64,000 nt of DNA from positions 23,893,419-23,957,418 of the forward strand of contig OZ020486.1 of the NCBI GenBank assembly GCA_963971405.1. The letters run 5' to 3'. The position numbers and the translations under genes were made by a program. The notes under the pieces were generated by a model that did no database searches, was not told the origin of the DNA, and saw nothing but the letters and a program-made list of their open reading frames with translations. Every line of letters begins with the position of its first letter. Position 1 is the first letter of the stretch. This document shows positions 11,001 through 26,692 of this stretch, one piece after another. Source of the stretch: Psococerastis gibbosa (taxonomy: Eukaryota; Arthropoda; Insecta; Psocodea; Psocidae).

Positions 11001-14000
11001 TTAAATTTTACAGCAATCGGAGGAAACTGTAGCTCCTGTTGTGAGAAAGCGCCGTTGGGGCTCAAGCGCAAGTAAGACCGCAACGAAGTCGATCCTGTCA
11101 ATATCTACTGACGTTCTCAAAGAAATAATTCCTGAAGCGAAGCCTGTTGCTCTAAGTGAAGTGCACCTCTCCCCCAATGGGGAAACTGCTATTGAGGAGG
11201 GAGAGGTAGAGAGCCCAGGGAGACGAGATAGCCGTTCCGATGAAAGACCCAGGGCCCAATTCGGGAGGAAGAGGGATGCACCCAGTGATGAAAGCGAGAA
11301 GGACTATGAAGAAGAAGGGGTCGAGAGTGGAGGGGAGGATATGGTGCAGAAAAGAACTACAGAAGCCCTCCGCCAACGTCGAGAACCGGTCCCTATCAGT
11401 ATGTATTTTTCTTAATTTATTCGTCCGTTTCTCCAAACTTATGGGAAGAAATTAAGTGTAACCCATAAGAAATGTGTGAAGGTATGTCTAAAAACATAAA
11501 ATATGAAGTTCTAATATTAACTTCTACTAAGTTACCTAGTTCTAATAATAAAGTATGTATTACCAAGTTCTAATGGTGCGTTCGGGATGCGTTTCATTCG
11601 TTTCCTGGCAACCAGTCACGTGACATTGTTATTGTGGACAAGTTTCAAGCAAATTCATCTTTATAGCTTTGCATTGCAATGTATAAAATGGAGTTCTAAC
11701 GAGCGTTTCTGTACTTTAGAAATTGAAGCTCCAGTTCGAAAAGTAGCGTCATTCCCGAAGGACCCAATTGTGATGCCGAAATCCCCTAGTCCAGCCAGGA
11801 ATCCTCCGTCGTGTGTGTTATACGTTACTCATCTCGTCAGGCCGTTCACTTTGCCTCAACTTCGGGAACTCCTTGCCCGCACTGGAAACATAACTGGCGA
11901 TGATGGCTTTTGGATAGATAAGATCAAGTCTCGCTGTTTGGTCAGGGTAAGCGTAATGTCTCATTTTTATCATTAACCTACAGAGGTCAGTGAAGAGCCA
12001 TTGGGTCATAATAACTTATAGACAAGATTTTGCAGTCAATGTTTTACCGAAGGTGCCTAATTGTTAGGGGTCCTCTGCTGAAATTGAGCTGCTGGAAATA
12101 TTTCTTCAGTCCTATTAGTAAAAGGAAAATATGTAAAAAAAAATATGGCATAAAATGTGAAAATACGTTCTATAGCGATAGGGTCTATTTACTTAATTCC
12201 CGCAATCACTCAAATTTTCATAATTAATTTGCTTTGCTACTATATATTATTGAAGTTAGACTTCTTTACGATCAAGAGTGAATTTTGAGGATGTGCGCGC
12301 ATCTGTAAGAGCAAGAGTTCACAGAAAAAGTTCACAGAATGAAGCTGCCAACAAAATAGAAATAGAACCTCGATATTAGTCGCGCATGTTGGTACACACG
12401 TCACCTCTGATCAATATTTTCTGGATAGGTATTGTCATCCGCCATTTTGTACCTGTGTTTTAGTTCTATCCGTACGTATTATTTCGTGATATAAATCAAA
12501 ATATTTGTATTTAATATAATTATTAACACTAATTCTATATTGTGCCTTCAATTTGCGAGAGAATTACAAAGGCTTTAATAACCACTGCCTTAACTCGATG
12601 AATTAAAAATTATCACCTGAATGCGTGAAAATTCAATGAATTATTTAATGAGTTTGTTTTTCAGTATGCCACTGAGGATGAAGCAAAAATCACACGGCAT
12701 GCTCTTCATGGAGTTCGTTGGCCTGCATCTAATCCTAAAAACCTGTGTGTTGAATTCGCTACAGAAGCGGCACTAAAGACTGCGCTGGTTGAAGGCCAGA
12801 CACCTCCTGTTGTAAATCGTGAGGTGAAAAGACAGCACAGAGAAGAGGCGCAAGAAAGGACAGTGGAACGGAAACGAGAAGTCGAGAGAGAACCAGTAAA
12901 AGACCGTATTAAGGAGAATGAGAAAGATAAAAACAGAGCTCGTGAAAGAGATCGAGAACGAGTGGTCGAGAGGAAGCATAACAAGGATGGAAAAGTTGAA
13001 GCGGAACCACTCAAAAGAATGGTGCGAAAGGTGAGATATTCTTTATGTTTACACTGAAAATAACACTGTATTAACAGAGAACTTGTTTCAATTTGGTGTC
13101 TGATATCACTTATTAACGCTGAAGTAAAGTAACAGTAGTCTTAAAATGTTATCTAACGATAACTTACACAACCCGTTTAAATGATGGTCCATCCTGTTTT
13201 CTGCGTGGCTGTTTCAAGCTGAAAGCTTGCCTACCGCTTTGATTTCATTTATACTTCTCTCTTAGCTCGCTGGCATCTGCATCGGCGTCTGATTTGATAT
13301 TTATAAAAAAGAAGATTACAGGTCTACGGTACTACTATAACTTAATTTCAGGTAACAATACCTGTTCGGGAGTGGGATCTTGGGAAAAACGAGCGAGGTT
13401 TTTCTCCTCCTCCACCGGATTCAATTCGCCGGCACGGTGAGAGGGATTTAGACGATGGTCGTAGAGGCCGTGATAAGGATAGGGGACGACGCAGCCCTTC
13501 AGAGGAGCCTGGTAAGAGGTTCTCCATTAGTATGAAGTATTTTTTTATTTGTTTACTGTTGTCTGCTACCGGTCCCCAACATGGGTCGCGAGAAGATATC
13601 TCGTGGGTAAAGTTGGAAATAAGTATGGCAACGATACACTTTAAATAGAGTAAGTTGTATTAAGAATTTAAGATAAGATAAACTAGATTATGAATAATGA
13701 TAAAATATAATTAATTATATACAATTCAAACAACGCCAAAATAACTGGTGGATCTTTAAAATGCATGACTGTCCTTTGTGGGTCATAGATAAGCAACTAA
13801 TCTCTTCTTCTTCAAGTAGGATCTTTTTGTTTTATTGTTGTTTCAGCGGAAGTGGAGAATTTACAAACAAAACACCTGTCAAGTCATCTTTTTTGGAACT
13901 TTTTCATTTAAACATTCCTTTTAATACTAGTAAATGCACCAGTCTTCAGTTTTAGTTTTTTAAACTATGGACCTAAATTTTCTCTTTATTTATCATGTTA

Positions 14001-14607
14001 ATCTTGTACTTACTGCTTTCTTCCAAACGATAGAAATATTTATGAAATCGAAATTAATTTGTCCAGTTCTAAAACGGATACTAATACATTTTCTATTCTT
14101 CTTTTCTGCAGTACGTAAAGTGAAGCGGAGATCGGAAGATGGTCCAACGAAAATGTTGCTGGACGATCTGTTCCGCAAGACAAAAGCCACTCCCGCAATA
14201 TACTGGCTACCACTGACCTCGGAGCAGGTGAGGGCTCTGCTTTAAAATTGATATGTTGTGAGGTTTTATTGTTCATAAGACATTAACACTTAATTACAAT
14301 CTGCATAATGTGCGACCTTTTCAAATACTTGTTGCTTCAACGACCTGTTATAGAGCCTGGATACAGTGATACCCAATCGAACGAACTCACGTTTTGTGAA
14401 CGCAGTGCCTTGACTGTATGTAAACTCCTCCTTCGCCAGTTATGTTATATCTATCTCGTTTGAATTCAGATTGCTGTCCGCGAAGAAATGAGACGTAGGC
14501 ATATGGCTGAGCACGAAAAAAGGATCACGGAGATGCGAAAAAAGCATGAAGGGAAACGACGTCGACGTAGTGGATCCAAATCCCGAAGTCGTTCCCCCAA
14601 GAAATAG
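8006..14607 (+). CDS. Acn: Acinus, ASAP/PSAP complex RNA-binding protein, 11 coding exons
   Basis: Acinus is the nuclear scaffold that joins RNPS1 and SAP18 in the ASAP complex, working with the exon-junction complex in splicing and apoptotic chromatin events. Exons: 8006-8161, 8784-8971, 9537-10055, 10498-10569, 10765-10819, 11014-11398, 11720-11946, 12665-13030, 13352-13511, 14112-14227, 14470-14607; all phases close and give 793 aa. The N-terminal two thirds is basic and acidic low complexity (SR, KE and EE runs). An RRM lies at about 487-570 ([20 protein letters not shown], then [19 protein letters not shown]). An R/E/K-rich helix follows, then the RNPS1-SAP18 binding motif at about 722-746 ([20 protein letters not shown]), which is diagnostic. 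The C-terminus is a short basic/RS tail. No SAP domain, as in the long human isoform, is visible; an unseen upstream exon could hold one. A possible 3' splice site at 7992-7993 suggests a 5' UTR intron. Intron 3 starts with GC instead of GT. Confidence 0.93.
8475..8600 (-). repeat. F-family fragment in Acn intron 1
   Basis: Short piece with ACACGTTTTGAGGTCCGAGG and AACCAAAAAAGTGG, as in the copy at 55206-56024. Confidence 0.55.
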
Positions 14608-16680
14608 GGAGCCGAGATTACTCCGGGAGGAGTCAGGGGATACCAAGCCACTTGTCACTATGATGGTCTAACCAGCTCTTTGACAACCGCTTGGAGCCAA
14701 ATTATGGTCTGTTCTCTGTCCTTAATCCCAAAGTACTAGGTTCCACTTTTTTTTTAGCAATTAGTACATCCTATAGGAAAGCATATGTGCGCTAGTTTCT
14801 ATCTACTTTAAATTTAGGAATTGTTGCAGCTCGGTTTTAGGTAAAAACAATTTAAATTCGACGTTTATGTTTCATAACTTTGAGTAATTTTTAAATTTAT
14901 AAATGGTTCTGTGTAAGTTGTAGGAATGTTAGGCCCTATCTTACAGAGGATACCTTACTTCTTTGTTATTGAAAGGCGTTGATTTTGATAGGCCAAACCA
15001 GTTGTTCTATGCTGCGCGGATCGCCTGGTGAATTGAATCCAGAGGATTTGGAGATGTTTTGTATTGTGAATGCGTCCAGGAGTGTCAGTACCGACAAAAT
15101 CATCTGTTGCTCTGCCTACCGCTAACTCCATGTACTGGAATTAATTATAAGTCGTTGGAGTTTGATCACAAATTACGGAAGGATCTTAACCGTTTTTCGG
15201 CGATTCTCAGAGAAGTGACGTTTTCATCACCAATCTGCAAATGCTATGGAATGCAAAATAGATATCTTCAAGCTGGTACATCTTTTAACAAGCTGCATTT
15301 ATCCTCCCACCAAACTAAGTGCAGCTATGTGCCTCGTATGATGCTGCAAAGGATTACTTTTTATTTAATGATGACTTCAAGTATAAAACTGAACTAATTT
15401 TACCGGCAAGGAATATAACGCAAAATACACGGTTCTTCGATATTAAAATAATGTCTTCGTATTATTCGTTAGAACGGGATTTCCATTTATTTTACTCTAG
15501 AACACTATTGTTTGGTATCTACCACTATTGCACGTTAGCAAAGGAATTCTATTGGGCAATGAGTAGTGAAAGTAGCACCATATGCATATTTCATTTTAAA
15601 CATTGTACGGGTGCAAGTTTTGGTCTTAGGTACTGCTCAGTTAACAATATAGCTCGTGTGATGCCCATAGCTCCATGAAAGATTGATAGCTTAGAAAGTA
15701 CTGTGATATAGTTCAATTCTGAGAGGAGGGGGGAGGGCAGTTAGCCATAACCTTGCACGTAGGTCTAATTACTGTAAAAAGAGCCACACTTTTAGGCAAA
15801 AATCTTCTGAAGTAAACTCTGGTTTTGCAAGCCCATTTCCTCCCATGACAAATTTCTGACCGCGCTTTGGCCCGGTATACACAGACGAGTCTGCAATCCT
15901 ATTTATGCGTAGTATAATGAAAGCTTTCAGATGGTCAAAATTTTAGATTTTGAGATTTCAGTGGATGTACACGTTTTCAGGTCCCAAGAACCAAAAACGT
16001 GTTTTTTTTTTACAAAATGTCTATCTGTTGGATTTGGATTGTATGGATTTTGATGAAATTCGTTACATGAAGGTTCACAAAAATCATATCTCGGGAACCT
16101 TTTTCTATTTTGGAGACTTAACCTTAAACTGAAATAAAAACAGCTAAAAAATTGTTTCGGAAAATTTTGCGCAAAACCCACTGATAATTTGGTTCTGGGT
16201 GCGAAAAAATAAAAAAAGTTCAATTTTAATGAAAAATTACTAACAAAATGTTTTTTGAACAACCTATCGACGCATTGTTCTGTGCATTCTACCTTCTGAG
16301 GTGTGTTTTAGGTGCTAAATTATAGGTGAGCAACAAACCGAACAGGTTGCTTTTGTATCTAAGGGAAAAAATATTTTTTTGAAGTAGGTAATTACTCCGT
16401 GCCCCAATACATACTATTACATTATTTGTAAATTAAAATCTACACTGTTACAGTACCGATAATTTATTAATATATAATATATGTATACTGTATATTTATA
16501 AATAGGACTCGGCTCGTTTCATTGTAGCAAATGGAATAGCAGATGATTTCTTGTATATTTCTGAAGCTGCTAGCTCATATAAATCTTCTAACCTCAGGTT
16601 TTGCACCAACACCGACCATTGACTACAATGAAAAAAAAACGTCGGCAACTCATCCAGTCATACGTGTGTACCGGGTCTAT
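14608..16680. other. Acn 3' region, no coding gene recognised
   Basis: Open frames at 15059-15397 and 15319-15678 overlap and show no known motif; this may be Acn 3' UTR. An F-family fragment follows at 15910. Confidence 0.5.
15910..16378 (-). repeat. F-family repeat, partial and diverged
   Basis: AAGCTTTCAGATGGTCAAAA to GGTTGCTTTTGTATC, minus orientation, with the CAGGTCCCAAGAACCAAAAA block. Between Acn and the HSF-type gene. Confidence 0.65.
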
Positions 16681-17574
16681 AAGGCGCGGTTTCCACCGAC
16701 CTGCTAGTGCTAAATACAAATGCAAATGACATTGACGGAAATGTTTGTTTTACTCTATGCCATAGTTAAAATTGATCAATGATCATAGAGTAAAATCACA
16801 AACTAAAATTAAAAAATGGCGACATGGGATATGTTAATTACAGACATTTTAATAGATTTCTATAAAAAGAAAAATTCAAATTTCCGTCAATGTCATTTGC
16901 ATTCTGCAATGCGAGGTCGATGGAAACCCCGCCAAAGTCTTGAATGTCTGTTACCACGTCACCGTATTTGTATTTAGCACTAGCAGCAGCCTGATCGAGG
17001 CGATTATAATACCGGTATTTATTTAATCCCCTGGTAGTAAAAATATAAACAAGATAATTTTGTAATGGAAAGTGCTATTCAAAATTTGTTTGCTGACAGT
17101 TATTAGGCGCCGACCGACCGGCTAGGGCTATTTACAAAAACAGTGACGTGGTAGCAGGCATTCAAGACTTAGGCGGGGTTTCCACCGACCTCGCATTGCA
17201 GAATTGACGGAAATGTTTATTTTCCTCTATGCCATAGTTAAAATTGATCAATGATCATACAGTAAAATCACAAACAACCAAACTAAAATTAAAAAATGGC
17301 TTCATGGGATATGTTAAGTACAAACATTTTAATAGATTTCTATAAAAAGAAAAATTCTAATTTCCGTCAATGTCATTTGCATTCTGCAATGCGAGGTCGG
17401 TGGAAACGCCACCTAAGTCTTGAATGTCTGCTACCACGTCACCGTTTTTGTAAATAGCCCTAGCCGATCGGTGGAATGGGCGCCTTATCCTAGGGTACGA
17501 TTTTACGAATTTATTTAACCCCGGTATTATAATCGCCTCGATCAGGCTGCTGGTCGGTCGGTGGAAACCGCGCC
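16681..17574. mobile_element. Four-level nest of MITEs upstream of the HSF-type gene
   Basis: Outer element M1a has ends AAGGCGCGGTTTCCACCGAC (16681) and the complement up to 17574. Inside it are a truncated M2 (about 16720-16934) and element D (16987-17549, ends CAGCCTGATCGAGGCG and complement). D is itself interrupted by a second M1 copy (M1b, 17104-17486), which holds M2b (17170-17415). M1 carries a GACGTGGTAGCAG block and M2 a GCAAATGACATTGACGG block in inverted arms. No coding. Confidence 0.82.
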
Positions 17575-17681
17575 TTTTTTATAAGCTTAACCGTGCTAAA
17601 TTGTTTGTAGCAAAACAATTGAAAACTTGTTGTGATTACTTCAATAATATTACTCGTTTTTTTCGAAAGCAGTTGAAGGAA

Positions 17682-20600
17682 ATGGACATTTGCAAAACAT
17701 ATTCTGGGGAACAGGATTTTACTGTTCTAAAATTTCCTTCCAAACTTTGGAAAATCATATCTGACTGTTATACTGGGGCTATATGCTGGGGCCCGTTTGG
17801 AAAAACTATTCTAATTAATTACCATCTCTTCACATCGGAATTTCTTGAATGTTCCGAGCCAAAATTCAAAACTCGGAACATGGCCAGTTTTGTTCGCCAG
17901 CTGAACATGTATGGCTTCAAGAAAATTCAACAACCTCAGAATAAGCTATCGCGGTTTTATGCTGTTCATGAGTTCTTTCATGAAAACTTCAGATTTGGCC
18001 GTCCTGATTTGCTGTGCCATGTAAAGAGAAGGTCCATTCCACTTAAGTTTCCCAAAGTTTATCACCACTACGACAAGAAGTTTTCGCGTCTGGACATTTG
18101 TCGGGTAATTAATTTTAAAATAATTTTTAAATTATGTAAACTAAAGCAGTTTCATTATGATTTTGACAAGGCCTAATTTACTGGAATAATCCTATTAGAT
18201 CCATATTTTTCGTTATATTTACTGACATTTATTTTAAGATATATAAGGGGTGAGTCGATCATCCGTGTCACTGTTCTATTTCTTCCAAGTCCCAAGCATA
18301 TCCCTTAATGGTAAAGTTGTATAGACCACATACGCTATTTTGGCATAAAACATTAGATAGGCTAAATTATTTTATGGGAACTGACTATAATATTTTGATG
18401 TCTAGAACACTTTTGAAGAAAGTCTGGTCCAGTCCAGTGAGTTTGAACACTTTTGGAAGTTGAGTCCGCAGCTTAGTTCTTCGATTGGAGAAGGTAGCCG
18501 ACACAATTTATCTAAATTTTCTATTTTGCTTTCCTATTTGTGCATTAATAGGCCTATGTGGGAACTGGGAAGCTTTGTAATGGTCGAAATGATCGATTTT
18601 GAGATTCCAACGGATTAAAGTAAAGTTTTGAAGGATTTACACATGTTGAGGCCCCAAAAGTTGTTCTTACGAAATTTCTGACTGTTGAAGAATTTGATGA
18701 TATTCGGCATGTTGGTTCACAAAAATATTGTGGGAAATTGGGGAAAAAAACGTTTTCTCAAAACCGGCTCCATCTGTTTCTTTTAAATTCACACATTGGC
18801 CTATTGTAGTACTTATTTACCTACTAGGTCGCATTCGCATCCCTCTAGATAGTTTAGTTCATAAAAAGAAGGCTCAATTTCCATTAATAATGACTAAAAT
18901 AATTTTTCTGGGGAGCCATTCCATCGATAGTATTTAATTATTATTCTGTACTATGCTATACTAAATCTGTAGGCACCCGATATTTAACCACGGGACAATT
19001 ATTTACTATGGAACTATTGCGGGACTTATACTAATCGATAAATAGGAAAGCAAGTACGAGTTCTTTTATCCAGATCGGAGGTTTCTAATGTGTGGTCCGA
19101 GGAGCTCTCTGGGTCCAGAAGTCCATTCCGGGGCACAGTCATCGTTATACACAAGTTGGAATTAGGATTTTAAATCATGATATATATTTTTAGTTTTTGC
19201 ATTATAAAACCACTAAGGCTGGCAGTTAAATTTTTATTTGTTTAAAACAATTCTATTCAAAATATTGTACACTTAGCGTAGGACACACACTGGTGTCCAC
19301 CAAAATGGTATATTTTGTTCATGGGTCCGGAGAAAAAAACGTTTGGTAACCTCTGATCTAGTTTACAGAACATGCAAGCTTACAACCTCATACTATTGTT
19401 AAATTTTTTGGAGAAAGTAAACGGCGATGTATTCATTGACAGATTGAGGCTTATCGGTGTGATGAGAGTCCGAGCCAATCGATGTTGCTGAGTCAAGAAT
19501 GGGTGGACACAGTAATTATGCTTTATTTAGGCTACAATTATGTGACTTAATGGATTTTGAAGTAGCCACATTTGCAGTACAGAATATTATTTTGGACTAT
19601 CCACTTCAGCAAAACTGGATCCAGGTTTCCGGATTACCTGAAATACCATAATTTTAGACCTGATAACTTACCAAAAATATTATAAATATTTACACAGGTA
19701 CCAGAGTCATTAAGCCAGTCTACCGTATAAGAATAATTCCAGCTGAAGATGTCGAAGTTAGTGATGACAATAAAGAACTTACTGCTGTGATTTTAAGGGA
19801 CTACGAAAAAGTACTTCACAGGGACCCAGAAATTTCAATTGAAGAACCTCTTGAATCTGAGTAAGAAACAATGATTTAATGCAGAAAAGTTAATGTTAAA
19901 ATAATTTCATACTCGACCATGTACTTGGTTTTGTTGCAGTAAAAAGTAAATTAAAATTTATTCGGGAAGTGTCTGCATTTAGCCTAAATTAAATAGGCTA
20001 TTATTATTAGAAAAAGGTTACATTCATGTCATTTTACAGCATTGAAACCAATGAAGATGATGGCATGTACTCACTGGCATGTGATGCAAATTTTGCCCCG
20101 GCTAAAGTTGACCAGTTTTCATTCTCAAATCAAATCACCGATAATAGGCATACTCCTGTACAAGTCAAGAATGGGTTTGATGGTTGCAATTACATTATAG
20201 ACATTATCGAGTCCGTCCCCCTAGGCGCTCAATACTTTGATCATTTTCGCGTAAGTACCGTAGCTTGAGGTTTCTCTGGTATTCTTCATGTTTTATTTGG
20301 AGAAGCTATTAGATCTAGAAACCTTTGAAGTGGTGACGCGGAAAAGGATTCAATTTTGTCTACCTGTCAGATAGCACTAATTGACGTACCCCGAATCAAG
20401 AAAATTATGATAAAGAAAATTAATAAATTTAAAGTCTCCAATGAGGTTATAGCAAATTAACAAGTACTAAGTTTTTGAATACTGAGTTCTATGATATCTT
20501 TGTGATACTTCGACTTAAGTTAAGTAATAAAATACTATTTCTTTGGCTTATACCATTTGTAGTAAGGTCAAATCGGATACTGTAAAATTTAAGAAAGAGT

Positions 20601-20924
20601 GAGGCTGGTGTCCCGGGGAGGTCTTACATTAAAAATTTTTAACTGGTCGCCAAAACTTCGGGTCAACTATAATGTCCACCTGACAATGACTCATCAGGTA
20701 ACAGGTAGTTTTTATTTGTAATATTATAGCAATGGTGTTAATCAGCCAACGAAATAGCGTTTTATTGTTAATTTTAGCATACGCATAAGGAGGAGGAACA
20801 ATTTCAAAACTACAAGATTGATGAGCCATCAATAGTTACAGAGGAAGAAGCGGCTCCAACCATTCATTTACCTGAAGACGATTTGTTCACCTGTTTATCG
20901 AGCGCAATTACAGGCGTGGAATAG
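17682..20924 (+). CDS. HSF-type DNA-binding domain protein (HSFY/HSF5-like), 5 exons
   Basis: Predicted nuclear transcription factor with one heat-shock-factor type winged-helix domain. Exons 17682-18104, 18406-18493, 19698-19860, 20040-20250 and 20778-20924 join without frame conflict into 343 aa. The domain is wholly in exon 1: FPSKLWKIISD at 18-28, the recognition-helix region MASFVRQLNMYGFKKIQ at 67-83, and an HSFY/HSF5-like end FRFGRPDLLCHVKRR at 103-117. The remaining 226 residues are acidic (PAEDVEVSDDNKEL, THKEEEQFQ, LPEDDLFTCL) and I see no heptad coiled coil of the HR-A/B kind that trimerises classical HSF1. The ATG at 17682 is the first in-frame one and has an A at -3; the same frame runs upstream to about 17601 without an ATG. 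Exon 2 (88 nt) is found by its phase fit and so is the least certain. The gene begins about 100 bases after a nest of MITEs and converges on Prosalpha4. The function in this animal is unknown; relatives are often germline-expressed. Confidence 0.83.
18567..19066 (-). repeat. F-family repeat, diverged, in HSF-gene intron 2
   Basis: Matches in pieces: GGGAAGCTTTGTAATGGTCG, GATATTCGGCATGTTGGTTC, GATAAATAGGAAAGCAAGT. Old copy with internal deletions. Confidence 0.6.
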
Positions 20925-21021
20925 CATTGGAATTTTTTTGTATCGTTCGTGAGTGCAATGAATAACGCAATCACAACCGTCCTATTGCATTGTTAGCATT
21001 TCTGTTCCTATGGTTTCTATT

Positions 21022-21027
21022 AATAAA
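21022..21027 (+). terminator. Polyadenylation signal of the HSF-type gene
   Basis: AATAAA on the plus strand 98 bases after the stop codon of the HSF-type gene. It lies between two convergent genes whose stop codons are only 585 bases apart. Confidence 0.6.
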
Positions 21028-21448
21028 CTTTCTCTAAACCGACGCGACAAATGAATAGGTTTTTAGTTAAGGCATATATTTCAAAGCAGCTGAGCTTGAG
21101 TAATGGTTTCAGAGGTGAAAATCCCTTATCTGTACCTCCTCGTGGTGATGATGGAAGCGCGTTATGGCGACTGAATAGATAGGGGACCAACACAGTGTTT
21201 TCTGTGAAGGGCACTCTTGTCCTGAGGGTTGGGAAACTGGTCCCGAAGGCGGAGGAACTCATTGAATAGTCAACGGCATAAGGGTGCAGAAGGCAACGGG
21301 AAATCACCATGAGTACAATATTGCGAAGACGATCGCTAAAGAAGATAGACATAGTCTGTCCAATAGCATAGTCATTGTCCATTCCTAAAAGTTATTTGTT
21401 TACACCTTACAGTGCACAACGGAGCGCTGATTTAAACTCATATATAAG

Positions 21449-21454
21449 TTTATT
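21449..21454 (-). terminator. Polyadenylation signal of Prosalpha4
   Basis: AATAAA read on the minus strand (TTTATT on the plus strand), 55 bases downstream of the Prosalpha4 stop. The signals of the two convergent genes are about 420 bases apart, so the transcripts probably do not overlap much. Confidence 0.6.
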
Positions 21455-21508
21455 ATTATTATTTTTTAATGAAGGCGATTGAATTACAAATATCCAAACA
21501 ATTTTAAT

Positions 21509-24327
<2,819 letters not shown>

Positions 24328-25289
24328 TCACAGTTTAGTGTTTATAGTTTATAAAATGACAAAGCATGTAATGAATGATGCATATGCAAAGCAAGCCGCA
24401 AGGACACAGACACCATAGAGTAGAGTAATTGCTTTTAGCAAAATACCTTTCGAAAAAAACCATCTTTACTTATTACAAAATAATACAACAATAAAACTAC
24501 CATTTAAAATGTTCTACAATATTTATATTACATTTAACACATTTTTAATCAATAAAGTAAATTTTCGATTTTTTCCAAAGAGAGGAGAATAAGTAGGGAT
24601 GGAAGGGAAGGGGGAAAGGTGATGGGAACGAGCAAAGAGGGGGAGAAAAATAAAAATGGACGCCCCTGGATTTCGCGTACTGTCGCATATCTTCAATTCT
24701 TTTATTTTTAAATAATGTTAATTGAAATTAATATTAATATTTGATGTTTTATGTAATTTAAGCAGGTACGTGATTGTTTTATACGTGTATGTATAAATTA
24801 TTTATTTTAGAATTAATAGCTGTCCCGCAATCTGTAGGTATTATGTGCATCTATCATTAACCATTACTTACGTTGTAAAACCGCTTAATATGGAATAATG
24901 TGATTTAAATTTTCAATAAGACCAACAATTATTTGTATAGGTTTATCATTTTACAGATCGCATGTAGTGCAAAATTAATTTATATACATGCTTCTGTGAT
25001 GTAGCCTACTGCAATCTGTCGTCTTCTGAATTTCTACACCCGGTAAAAGTGTATCGAATATTGAGCCTGATTTATTTGAATCGTCCTTAATAAGCAAAAA
25101 AAAACCGTCATAAGGATAAATAAAATATACCCGCAGGAGTTGATACTTGTTGATAGTTGTGTGCAGAAGAATATGTATCATTGAAGTCCAGTCTTGTTAC
25201 ACGGCCCGTAGGCCGTAACGTATTGTTTGGTGGAGTTCATTGTAGTCCAAAGGCGAAATGTCATTTCAGCTATAGGCTGTTTGGTTTGT

Positions 25290-25619
25290 TTGGTAAAGGT
25301 TCAGTTTAGCTACCCCTCATAAAATCACAAAATTTGGTTCTATATCCTTGATTTAGTTTTAAAGAAACCCATTTCCGAAAGAATTAAAAGTCGGAAAAGT
25401 ATAGTTTTTGAGTTACAACTGAATTTAGTTCGAATTTTTGCATAGGGACAAATTGCTCATAAAATTTTTTATGGAAGGAACATTGTCAGAGGCATGTAAA
25501 TAAGACAACCCTTGCTTAAAATATGAATTCCCTTGCAAATGGGATGTTTTCCTTCCATATTAAAAGCATTTTCATTCGACTTTTGATACAGCAGGGTAGC
25601 TAAACTGAACCTTTACCAA
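25290..25619. mobile_element. MITE with about 26-bp terminal inverted repeats
   Basis: TTGGTAAAGGTTCAGTTTAG at the left end has its exact complement at the right end, extending a few bases to GCTACCC. The interior is AT-rich with no coding. It lies in the gap between Prosalpha4 and Set2. The target duplication is not clear. Confidence 0.72.
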
Positions 25620-26292
25620 CTGTTTTAGTTCAGCGTCTGAACTCACCTTCTCACCTTCACCAGCTCATACTTCGTAGTGGAGTTTCTCAGTGCCTAGTGT
25701 AGCCCTGTGCACCTATCTATCACCGGACCCAGCATTTCTATATTTTAAATAGTCTCTCTCTCTGTAGATGGCCACTTGCGACAAATGTATTGCGGGGTAA
25801 TGGGGCAACAGAAATCTCAGGCTATGGGTCTTGAGATACAAAGCAAATTGCACCAGCAACGATCTAATAACATTGAACCATAGGTTTTAGCATATTTATA
25901 ATCATTCTTATTTGTCAATTTGTTATATTTACAGGAAAAATTCCCTTTTATAATATTGTTATCCCTGAAATTCTCTTTTATTTGCCTACGATATAATACA
26001 TTTATTATATTTATTTATATTATAGTTATATTGATGGAAATAATTTAATAAATGTTAATTGTAATTTTTCTTTAGAAAAATATTGTTTTTCCACGTTTGC
26101 GCTGGTATTTTCCATCGTGTAAATTAAATAAAAAAGATACAACAATGTTTTGTAATACCAGTGAGTAATTTAGTTTTTTGAGGGATTGGATAAAAACCAT
26201 TGTTAAACAAAGTTTGAACCCTATATTCGTGCAGCAAAAAACGTACTAGACTTTTTCAGTGTCATGGACTGTGAGCTATACTGGTCCCACGG

Positions 26293-26692
26293 TTAGGCGG
26301 GGATTCCACCGACTGGCTAGGGCTAAATACAAAAACGGTGACGTGGTAGCAGACATTCAAGACTTAGGTGGGGTTTCCACCGACCTCGCATTGCAGAATG
26401 CAAATGACATTGACGGAAATGTTTGTTTTCCTCTATGCCATAGTTAAAATTGATCAATGATCATACAGTAAAATCACAAACAAACAAACTAAAATTAAAA
26501 AACGGCGTCATGGGATATGTTAAGTACAAACATTTTAATAGATTTCTATAAAAAGAAAAATTCTAATTTCCGTCAATGTCATTTGCATTCTGCAATGCGA
26601 GGTCGATGGAAACCTCGCCTAAGTCTTGAATGTCTGCTACCACGTCACAATTTTTGTATTTAGCCCTAGCCGGTCGGTGGAATCGGCGCCTA
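26293..26692. mobile_element. Composite MITE M1 with M2 inside, third copy
   Basis: 400 bp starting TAGGCGGGGATTCCACCGAC and ending with a matching GTCGGTGGAATCGGCGCCTA. M2c sits at 26366-26621 between AAGACTTA and TAAGTCTT, the same junction as in the copy at 17104-17486. It is intact enough to serve as the reference copy. Confidence 0.82.

Noticed and set aside
12706..13014. Minus-strand open frame of 102 codons
   Set aside because: Antisense shadow of the R/E/K-rich Acn exon 8.
15059..15678. Two overlapping plus-strand open frames after Acn
   Set aside because: No known motif, no splice context tying them to a gene; more likely 3' UTR or intergenic sequence.
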